From positions 67,501-131,500 of the forward strand of contig JAFEMH010005392.1 of the NCBI GenBank assembly GCA_022495995.1: a stretch of 64,000 nucleotides of DNA. Direction: 5' to 3'. Made by a program: the position numbers and the translations under genes. Shown here piece by piece: positions 56,019 to 64,000 of the stretch (position 1 is its first letter; each line of letters begins with the position of its first letter). A model generated the notes under the pieces. That model did no database searches. It saw only the letters and a program-made list of their open reading frames with translations, and was not told where the DNA came from. The stretch is from Adenophora triphylla var. japonica (taxonomy: Eukaryota; Streptophyta; Magnoliopsida; Asterales; Campanulaceae).

Positions 56019-56057
56019 ACAGCGGCAAGGGCTAGCACAAGTTCACTGTCCACGGCT

Positions 56058-58970
56058 TTGATGGTGCGGGATGCAAGAATAAACATGATCACCGACTTAG
56101 GAGGGTATGATAACTGGGAGGAAACGGAAAGTATGAGAAGAAAGTCGGCGATCATTGTTATTGATGAAAAGGCGGAAGATGAAATGTCGCGAGAAAGGAA
56201 TGATGAGCGAGAAAATGTGGTAGAAATGTTGGAGGAAAGATCAGAAAGAAATTTGAGGGCAATGGTTATAATGCAAGCTGAGATGGCTTGGTCAAGATCT
56301 GCGAAATTTGTGAAAATGAAGGAGCCCCTTATTGAGGAGATAGTGGATTCGGATGGTGAGGAGTGTGATGAGGAGATTGTAGTAGAAACACCCGAAGGTG
56401 TATCGCTTGTCGGGAAAGATAAAGGGGAGAGCAGCGACAGAAGAGTAAAGAAATGTGTCGAGAAGAGAAAGGCGGCTGAGATGGAGGTAGATACATTGCA
56501 AATGCGGGATGAGCCGGATATTCAGGCGGCGGAAGAGTTAGAGGAGGTAATTGTTAATGATGAATACCCAGAGCAAAAAATTAAAATTGGGAAGCAATTG
56601 GAAAAGGATGAGCGGGATATGTTAGTTGATTTTTTGCAGAATAATATTGATGTGTTTGCATGGAAGCCTGAAGATATGCGGGGCATAAATGAGAATGTCG
56701 CCCTTCACTGTTTGAATGCTGATCCGAATGTAGAGCCTTTCAAACAGAAGGTGAGGTACCTATCGGCAGAAAAGGAGAAGGCGGTGATTGGAGAGGTTGA
56801 GAAGCTATTAAAGGCGGGAATTATTGAAGAAATCACTTATCCAGTTTGGCTAGCTTGTCCAGTTATGGTGTTGAAGGCAAATAAAAAATGGAGAATGTGT
56901 ATAGATTTTACGGATTTGAATACGGCTTGTCCCAAGGATTGTTATCCCTTACCGAAAATTGATAGATTGGTTGATTCCATTGCGGGGCATAAGGTTTTCA
57001 GTTTTATTGATGCGTATTCGGGATACCATCAAATTAAGATGCTTGAAGAGGACAAGGCTAAAACAGCTTTTAGAACCCCCATTGGCAATTTTTGTTATAA
57101 GATGATGCCTTTTGGCCTAAAGAACGCTGGGGCGACGTATCAAAGAATGGTCAATAAGGTATTTAAGTCGCAAATTGGGAGGAATGTTGAGGCTTACATT
57201 GATGATATGGTGATCAAAACCAAGGAGGAGGATCATTTGGTATATCTAGCTGAGACCTTTGAAAACTTAAGGAAAAATTCTATGAAGTTAAACCCCAGCA
57301 AATGTACCTTTGGAGTTACAGCGGGTAAGTTTTTGGGATTTTTGGTGAATCGTCGCGACATAGAAGCCAATTCGGAGAAGATCCAAGCTTTAATAGATAT
57401 GAAGTCGCCCAGAACAATCCAAGAGATTCAAAGGTTAAATGGTAGGGTGATAGCTTTGGGGAGGTTTGTGTCGCGGTCGGCGGAAAAATGTTTGCCATTC
57501 TTCAAGGTGTTGAAAGGGGACCAGAAATTCTCTTGGGATGAGAAGTGTGAAGAAGCGTTTCATAAGGTAAAGGAGTATTTGGGAAAGCTGCCAATTCTAT
57601 GTAGCTCGGAGGAAGGTGACCATTTGTATGTCTATCTTGCGGCCTCTGATCTCGCAGTTGCGGCGGTATTGATAAAGGAAGATGAAGGCATGCAAAAGTC
57701 GATGTATTATGTGTCAAAGGCATTAAGTGAAGTGGAAGTGAGGTATTTTAATGCGGAAAAACTAGCGTATGCCCTGGTGATTGCGACACGGAAGCTAAGA
57801 GCATACTTTTTATCTCATCCTGTCACTGTCTTGACCAATGCACCTTTGCGGAAGATTTTACAACAGCCTGATTCAGCGGGAAGGCTCCTTAAATGGTCGA
57901 TCGAATTGACAGAGTTCGACATTCAGTATGAGACGAGAAAAGCTATTAAGGCGCAGGCTCTGGCAGACTTTATTCTTGAAACATCATTTACTTATGAGAG
58001 GGAGGAAATAGAAACTCAGGGGGCCAAGAAGAGGAAGGCTAAGTCGCAGGATCCGGAAGCCAAAGAAGAGCGGGAAAGGCCTGCGGGTTGTTGGGAGCTG
58101 TATGTCGATGGGTCTTCCGCTAAAGACAAAGGAGGAGCTGGAATCTCGTTGAGTTCACCAGAGAAAGATTGCATATACGAGAAAGCCTTGAGGTTCAAAT
58201 TCAACATGTCAAACAATCAGGCGGAATATGAGGCGTTAATAGCGGGCTTGGAGCTATGTCGAGATATTGGGGTAAAACAGATAGTCGCCCATTCTGATTC
58301 TCTGTTAATTGTCAACCAAGTAAAAGGCAGATATGGGGTAGTAAATCCAACTTTGGCAAAATATTGTGATATGGCAAGGCAGATTTTGCAAAGCTTCAGT
58401 TATTGGGAATTGGTGCAAATCGATAGAGAGAAGAACGAACGAGCCGACATGCTGAGCAAGGCCGCCTGCGATAAAATTGAAGAGTTGCCCAAAAAAATTG
58501 TGGTGGAGTTTGTGGAGGAGCCGGCATACTATAGGCCGTTGATTATGGAGGTAGAAGTGGGCGAGAAAGATTGGGTTTGTGAAATGAAGGATTATTTGGA
58601 AAGGGAAGAGTTGCCCCAGGACGAAGACAAGGCGATGATTGTTAATAAAATGTCGCCCAGATTCACAGTGCAAGATGGGATTTTGTATCGCAAATCTTTC
58701 TCGCGACCTTTGATGAGATGTGTGGAGCCGGGCAAAGTTGATAATGTTTTGTTTGAAGTGCATGAAGGAGTTTGTGGCGGCCATCCAGGAGCTAGAACTT
58801 TGGCTAACAAAATTATGTTCCATGGGTACTATTGGCCAACATTGAAGAAGGATGCGGAAGAGTACGTGAGGAAATGCGATCAGTGTCAGCGACATGCAAA
58901 TATTCCTAGGCAACCTGCGATGGAGCAGACACCTATTAAGCGGCTTGGCCTTTTGATATGTGGGGGATAG
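56058..58970 (+). CDS. Pol: RT, RNase H, second RNase H, start of integrase (970 aa)
   Basis: After a charged linker, RT starts near DVFAWKPEDM (about residue 198) and shows MCIDFTDLNTACPKDCYPLP, MMPFGLKNAGATYQRM, the catalytic YIDDMV (about 380) and KCTFGVTAGKFLGFLV. RNase H 1 spans about 490-620 (YLAASDLAVAAVL, YYVSKALSEVEVRY), and the tether ends QALADFILE. RNase H 2 starts WELYVDGSSAKDKGGAGI (about 675) with NNQAEYEALIAGLELC. The integrase zinc finger HEGVCGGHPGARTLANK ... CDQCQRH is near 905-950. The frame is lost by one base near 58945. Dual RNase H places it in the Tat lineage. Confidence 0.93.
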   Translation: MMVRDARINMITDLGGYDNWEETESMRRKSAIIVIDEKAEDEMSRERNDERENVVEMLEERSERNLRAMVIMQAEMAWSRSAKFVKMKEPLIEEIVDSDGEECDEEIVVETPEGVSLVGKDKGESSDRRVKKCVEKRKAAEMEVDTLQMRDEPDIQAAEELEEVIVNDEYPEQKIKIGKQLEKDERDMLVDFLQNNIDVFAWKPEDMRGINENVALHCLNADPNVEPFKQKVRYLSAEKEKAVIGEVEKLLKAGIIEEITYPVWLACPVMVLKANKKWRMCIDFTDLNTACPKDCYPLPKIDRLVDSIAGHKVFSFIDAYSGYHQIKMLEEDKAKTAFRTPIGNFCYKMMPFGLKNAGATYQRMVNKVFKSQIGRNVEAYIDDMVIKTKEEDHLVYLAETFENLRKNSMKLNPSKCTFGVTAGKFLGFLVNRRDIEANSEKIQALIDMKSPRTIQEIQRLNGRVIALGRFVSRSAEKCLPFFKVLKGDQKFSWDEKCEEAFHKVKEYLGKLPILCSSEEGDHLYVYLAASDLAVAAVLIKEDEGMQKSMYYVSKALSEVEVRYFNAEKLAYALVIATRKLRAYFLSHPVTVLTNAPLRKILQQPDSAGRLLKWSIELTEFDIQYETRKAIKAQALADFILETSFTYEREEIETQGAKKRKAKSQDPEAKEERERPAGCWELYVDGSSAKDKGGAGISLSSPEKDCIYEKALRFKFNMSNNQAEYEALIAGLELCRDIGVKQIVAHSDSLLIVNQVKGRYGVVNPTLAKYCDMARQILQSFSYWELVQIDREKNERADMLSKAACDKIEELPKKIVVEFVEEPAYYRPLIMEVEVGEKDWVCEMKDYLEREELPQDEDKAMIVNKMSPRFTVQDGILYRKSFSRPLMRCVEPGKVDNVLFEVHEGVCGGHPGARTLANKIMFHGYYWPTLKKDAEEYVRKCDQCQRHANIPRQPAMEQTPIKRLGLLICGG

Positions 58971-59804
58971 ATCTCATAGGGCCCTTCCCCAAAGCCAAAG
59001 GAGGAGCTCAAATGGTTGTAGTGGCTGTGGATTATTTCACCAAATGGACAGAGGCAAGGGCATTAACTTCTACCACTGAGGACCAGATAATTAGATTTGT
59101 AACGGAGGAAATCTTGTGTCGCCATGGAATGCCGCGAGCAATCATCTCGGATCATGGGCCGCAATTCAGGAAGAAGTTTCATGGTTTTTGCTCGAATTTG
59201 AATATCAAACATTGTGATCCATGCGGTTTATAGGCCGCAATGTAATGGACAAGTGGAAGCCGCCAACAAACAAGTTCTGGAGATTTTATGTAAGAATATA
59301 GAAAAGAGGGGAGGAGCTTGGTTGGAAGAATTGTCTACGGCCTTATGGTATGTCAGAACGACGGTGAAGGGATCAACTGGCGAGACAGCTTTTGTATTGA
59401 CTTACGGCTCAGAAGCAATGGCTCCCGCAGAGATGGGTTTGCCTACCCATAGGGTGACTTATTATGATGAAGTAATGAATGGCGACAGAAGATGCTGCGA
59501 GTTAGATCTGAGTGATGAAATGAGGCTTAGGGCGAGAATGAGGATGATCAATTATAAGCAGAGGATGAAGGCGCAGCACGACAAAAGGGTGAACAAGAGA
59601 TCATTCAGTGTGGGGGATTGGGTGTTGAGAAGCCGCGAAGTCAAAGGTGCAACGGCGGGATTTGCAAAACTAGATCCAAAATGGGAGGGTCCCTTTCAGA
59701 TTACCAAGATTGTGCGAGAGGGAACTTATCATTTGATGGAGGAGAGCGGCAAAGATGTCCCGAATGCGTGGAGTGTAGATCATCTAAAGAAATATTACCA
59801 TTGA
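58946..59804 (+). pseudogene. Integrase core and C-terminus, two one-base frameshifts
   Basis: The frame moves once near 58945 and returns near 59215. Across these, the catalytic triad is intact: GIDLIGPFPKAKGG and VDYFTKWTEA, then IISDHGPQF (second Asp), then NGQVEAANK (Glu). The C-terminal part has KRSFSVGDWVLRS, LDPKWEGPFQITKIV and a final AWSVDHLKKYYH. Apart from the shifts, residues look functional, so the damage is recent or a consensus error. Confidence 0.88.
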
Positions 59805-61034
59805 AGGGATAAGGGTAATTTGTCTATTTGAAATTATTCTTATTAAAGTCTTTTTCATAGTAATTTTGATGAATCTATGGAATTTTCAATCACGAATGAA
59901 AGTCGTATATGTCTTGAAACTTTGAATGAAACGAAAGTACCTTGAATAGAAGATATATATGTTTTGAATACGTGTTGAATATGTTTTGAATATAATGAAA
60001 GTATGAAATTTTGTGACTCAAATTTATCTTGTCCAGATTAAATCCTATTTTATAATAATGTTTATATGATTAGTCGCCAAGAACAGGGTAAGTAAGTCGC
60101 TTGGAGTAAAGTTTCTTAAAGACAACTTCACTTTTTCGATGGGAGTATATGTATATGGTGATATCTCGCCAAAGTTAAGAAGGTAAAGAGTTTTTGATGA
60201 ATTATCAAAACAATTTTGGATGAATTATTGAAACTAGTTGATGAAGAAAAAGAGAAAAGAAAAGCAAGCCGCGAAATATCATAAAAATGAAAGTCCACGG
60301 ACTATAAAAATGAGAGTCCACGGACTATAAAAATGAGAGTCCACGGACTATAAAAATGAGAGTCCACGGACTATAAAAATGAGAGTCTACGGACTATAAA
60401 AATGAGAGTCTCCGGACTATAAATAAGAGAGTCCCATCTCGCCTAAATGGCATGTATACAGATGCGACTATAAACAAGAAAGTCCACGGACTATAAACGA
60501 GAAAGTCTTCGGACTATAGACGAGAAAGTCTAAGTCGACTATAAACGAGAAAGTGCATCTCGCCCTAATGGCATGAAAAGATGTCGCTAAAAAGAAGAGG
60601 TATCTATCTCGCCTGAATGGCATGAAAAGAAGTGGTTCAAGGAAAAATATGAAGGCAAAAAGAAGAAAATTATTCTGAGTAAGGAGAAAGGAAGGATAAA
60701 AAGAAAATCAAAGATCAGCGACAAGATGAGTCGCGTAGTGTGCACTGTAAGTAAAGTCGCCTAAAGACGACTTCACTTTTTCGATGGGAGTATAAGTATG
60801 GGGTACCTGTCATGAAAAAAGGAGATTTTTGATGAACTAGCAAAACAAAATAGTAAGGGCGAGATATAAATGATGAAACAAGCAAGTAAAGCATAAAGGA
60901 AAAGGGGCAAGCACGAAGGCCTCGAATATACATTGTTTAGAGGCACACAGGCCCAAATAAAGAAAGTAAATTGTTTTTAGCCACCAAGGCAAATTACAAA
61001 AGTTGATCAAAAGAAGCTAAGTACTAAAGCAAAA
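59805..61034. other. Repeat-rich region between convergent pol and antisense ORF
   Basis: No gene. A direct repeat with core ACTTCACTTTTTCGATGGGA is at 60121-60148 and 60766-60793. The 23-bp array and its decayed descendants cover 60281-60560. Words ATCTCGCC and ATGGCATG recur up to about 60630. Confidence 0.7.
60281..60430. repeat. 23-bp tandem array with AGTCC-AC-GGACT core
   Basis: Unit AGTCCACGGACTATAAAAAT plus GAG, six copies; the later ones carry TCTACGG or TCTCCGG. The arms AGTCC/GGACT can pair, and each unit includes TATAAAAAT. Decayed copies reach about 60560. Confidence 0.92.
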
Positions 61035-63982
61035 TCAAGTTGAAGCATTTAGATCATCAGTTGGTGCGGGTTGTTGAGCAGAGCCGGAGGTCGCAAGGGC
61101 AAGAGCTTTGGCATCATCCAAGAGTTTATGCTTGTGTTCAAGTAAATTTCCCCACAAAGCAACGGCGTTTGGGTCTTGGGCAGGAGTGGGATTCCAAGGC
61201 GACTTACCCAACAATGCGTCCTCCTCAGCAAGATCATTAAGTTCTTCGGGAGAGTAAGGAACCAAGGGATGACCGAGGCGACATACCTCGCTAAAGATTG
61301 GCTCTGAGCCCCAGTGGGCAAGCCGTTCAATTGTGATGGCGGGAATATCATGGGCATCAGCCCCTGCAGCTCGCAGAACTTGTAGAGAGGTTTTGTCGCC
61401 AATATCGACAATATCATCTTTTAATATGGCCACATCAGCGTTGAGAGAAGTAATTTCTGCGACCTTCTCAGTCAGCTCCTCCCTCAGTTTAGCTATCTCG
61501 CCTTGGAAGGATTGAGTGTCAGCGGCATGAGTCTTCTTTAAAGTCTCATTCTCGCTCAGAAGTTTGGCGGCATTCTCCTTGACAAAATTAAGTTCAGTAG
61601 TAGCAGTGGCGAGGTCAGATTTAGCGGTATTAAGTTCGGTATTGACATTTTCAAGCTGACTCTGGGAAGTAGTTAAGTCAGTCTTCAACTTGTCTCGCTC
61701 TCCCTCCAAGTTTTTAATCGTGGCATCCCGCCTTGCGACTCTACCTCTAAGGGTATCCTTATCGCGCCTCAAAATTTGGTTTGCAGCCTTCAAGCTCGTC
61801 GCTTCATTATCAAGACGAGTATTTTTCTCGCTGATACCCATGATGGAAGCTCCTAGCTGAGAAAGGTAACCGTTGAAAGTTAAGAAGTAACAATGAATAA
61901 GGTCAAGATTAATCAAAGAGAGAAAGAATGACGTACCAATGAAAAATAAAAACCAGCTTGATAGGCGGCATGATTAGGATCCATTTAGGCGACACGTTGC
62001 ACTTGAATTTGGTCACTAGCTCTAATCAAGGCTGAGCTACCCAACAGACACTCTTCCGCCCCGCGAGTTTCTTCGATCAATCCTTTTATGCGGGGGACTT
62101 TGGCGACCTCCTTGCTGAGCTCATAAAGCCCTTCAAAGTCAATGGGTTTCGAAAAGTTTTCTTGGAGCCAGCTGGGGGTGGGAAGAGCAGAAGAAGTATT
62201 TGGGTCGCGGGGAGTTGAAGGAGAATTAGAAACATTGGTTAAGTCGCATACTTCCATCTCGCGGGAAGGAGGAATTTCAGTTTGGTTGGGCTCAACAACA
62301 TCAACTTCTAGAGTAGGAGAATCAGATGGAACAGATTCAGAAGGGAGAACCTCAACATTTTCTGTCGTCATGGCATCATTGGATGGAAGGACGATGTGTG
62401 GTGAGACATTGCTCTCAATAGTTGGCGGGATGGAAACTGGCGGGAGATTAACTTCGGTGGATGGAGGAGCTGAAACGGTGACAGGAGTGGGCGGGATAAT
62501 TTCTTGAGAAGCTGGGGTGACCTTTGTTGAAACGGAAGCAATTCACTTTTGTCGTTTTGAACGGGTATCTGGATTAGTAGGCTTGGCTCTAGCCCTGGAG
62601 GAACCTTGGGTTTTTTCTAAAGCTATTTCTTCTGTGTCTTTTCCGTCGAGGGATAGTGATAGTGGAAGGTTATCGGGAAGGAGGGCGAGAGCAGTGTCGC
62701 GAGCACTGGCAAGTCTTTTCCTTCTCTTATCAGTTTCCAGATTTGCAGCTTGGCGACTTTCCATTGATTTGGCGCGATGATCTGAAAACAAAGAAAAAGG
62801 AAGTTAAGAGTTAGAGTAATGCAAATATAAACCAAAGTGGAAAAAGAATAAGGTTAAAGAGGATACATACAAAGAACAGTATTCATTGCGGTACAGTTAC
62901 GAGTACCCTTGCATGACTGGCATTCATGAGCATATTTGTTGTCAGTGTGTCGCTCCCATCCATCAAAGTAAACATGGCTTATTGGAACTCGCGGCGGGAC
63001 ACGAGGTAAGTTGTTCGCAATTCCAACTTGATCAAGTAATCCCCTATTTCGCAAAATGCCTCTCCAGGAGATGAGAGGTTGGGGGGCGCCAGCAGGAGAA
63101 TTTGCAGGAAGGGTAACAAAGGCACGAATGGCGGCACAGAGGATATTGTCGCCAACAACGGATGCATCTCCGGTTACAATTTGAGGTTTGATAGGGTGAA
63201 GATCGGCGGGATGAGACCAACCCACGCGGGAGACGATGAAGAGTGGGTCGCTCAACCATTCGTGGACTTTGGCAGGTAAAGGAGTGAGGATTTTGGGGCC
63301 TCGTTGGTACTGAAGGGAAAGGCGAGTTTCTTCTATCCCGTCAGCAAGTTTATTGGTTTGCTTGTATCCTTTGAATAGAGTGACCAAGGATGTAATAGTG
63401 GGTCCTTTCCTTAAGGCGCGACATATAGTGAGAAAAGCAGTAATGATCCTAATGGCGTTTGGGTGAATCTCTGTTATCATAGCTTGGGCTCTGTATAAGA
63501 CTTCACAAAGAAAAGGATCTAGAGGAATTCTAAGGCCTGCCTTAAGTTGGGAAGGGAAGACTACTATGCCATCCCGCATTTCTCTTAAATGGGCGAGAGA
63601 TGTATTTCCTTGATAATCAAAAATATGGTAAATCGAATGATCTATATGATAGAGTCTGTGTCAGTCGGTGATGGGGTTAGGAATGAGGGAGCTTGTGTTT
63701 GGTGCAAGAGAAGATCCCGCCTCAGCATGGGCGGGATTGGTAAAAAGGGTACCTTCAGTTAAATTCAGATTTTGAACCCCGGTGGAAGGGGGATTGCTGG
63801 ACGTCGCCGCGGGAGAGGAGGTCGCTTGATCAGTCATCTCGCGGGAATCACTGGAAGAAGAAGAAGAAAGGACTGATTTATAATGCATCCTACGTTTGGA
63901 AAAAGGGTCAGCGACACAATGGGATTCAGATGAGTCGCTTAAATTGGGGTCGTACTTATCTTTGATAAATCGGACCAATTCT
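61035..63982 (-). pseudogene. Spliced antisense ORF (putative gypsy-type 'Transposase_28'-like domain plus coiled coil), 5' partial
   Basis: Minus-strand exons: 63982..62871 (preceded by an acceptor-like TTTACTTCCCATACAG, so more exons lie right of the window), 62781..61937 and 61856..61035. Introns of 89 and 80 bp have GT..AG borders, and the reading frame continues across both. The first exon has VVFPSQLKAGLRIPLDPFLCEV and PNAIRIITAFLTICRAL, matching the plant 'putative gypsy type transposon' domain. The last exon is a coiled coil of about 140 residues (ANQILRRDKDTLRGRVARRD onward) with a Pro-rich end. Three in-frame stops interrupt it: TGA at 63661-63663, TGA at 62543-62545 and TAA at 61985-61987. 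It converges on pol. The function of such ORFs is unknown. Confidence 0.72.
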
Positions 63983-64000
63983 GTATGGGAAGTAAAAATA

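Larger units (their letters stand above)
52382..64000 (+). mobile_element. Second Tat-lineage Ty3/gypsy element, 3' end outside the window
   Basis: 5' LTR, primer site, gag, protease, RT, RNase H, second RNase H and integrase on the plus strand. A repeat block and a spliced antisense ORF follow, still open at 64000. The 3' LTR must lie to the right. The coding region is far better kept than in the 15.3-31.9 kb element. Confidence 0.9.

Noticed and set aside
62142..62507. Plus-strand 121-residue Gly/Ser-rich frame
   Set aside because: Shadow of the Pro/Ser-rich segment of the minus-strand antisense ORF.

Overview
The window is nuclear DNA of a flowering plant. Three things show this: introns with GT..AG borders, a plant-type histone H2A with a C-terminal SPKK tail, and dense plant transposons (Ty1/copia Tork type, Ty3/gypsy Tat type and chromovirus, Stowaway MITEs, a mariner-like element, hAT MITE, Au-like SINE). 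It looks like a eudicot; an asterid such as a member of Lamiales is only a guess. Just two ordinary host genes are visible.

Layout. (1) 1-9443, + strand: the 3' two thirds of a SNF2/RING helicase gene (HLTF/SMARCA3-like, Rad5-Rad16 group) in three visible exons. Intron 1 holds a decayed LINE. Intron 2 (5.1 kb) holds a fold-back SINE pair, a complete gag-only copia element with TSD TACTA, and a Stowaway MITE. (2) 9444-11789: AT-rich spacer with a Stowaway inside a Stowaway. (3) 11790-34263: a three-deep nest. A solo LTR (TSD CTAAC) is split by a Tork copia element (TSD GGGAA). That element is split inside its integrase gene by a 16.6-kb Tat/Retand-like gypsy element, which carries a 42-bp satellite array and an extra ORF antisense to gag-pol. 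(4) 34264-37406: a Stowaway, the two-exon H2A.W-type histone gene (- strand), and a hAT MITE with 8-bp TSD. (5) 37488-39300: the 3' LTR and 3' end of another Tat-like element with 78-bp repeats. (6) 39310-52376: the 3' end of a copia element whose remnant is split by a 3.4-kb mariner-like element and then by an 8.6-kb chromovirus with 2.5-kb LTRs (TSD ACACA). (7) 52382-64000: the 5' LTR, gag, protease, RT, dual RNase H and integrase of a second Tat element, followed by a spliced antisense ORF that runs off the right end.

The two full Tat-type elements share one plan: gag-pol on one strand, a convergent extra ORF on the other, and tandem repeats near the 3' side. The most interesting pattern cuts across families. 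Almost every LTR family here carries its own short palindromic word, repeated several times in U3 about 30-330 bp upstream of a TATA box. In the Retand-like element the same word recurs just upstream of the antisense ORF. Many 1-2 nt indels separate the paired LTRs of the Retand-like element, so some pol frameshifts may be consensus errors rather than true decay.
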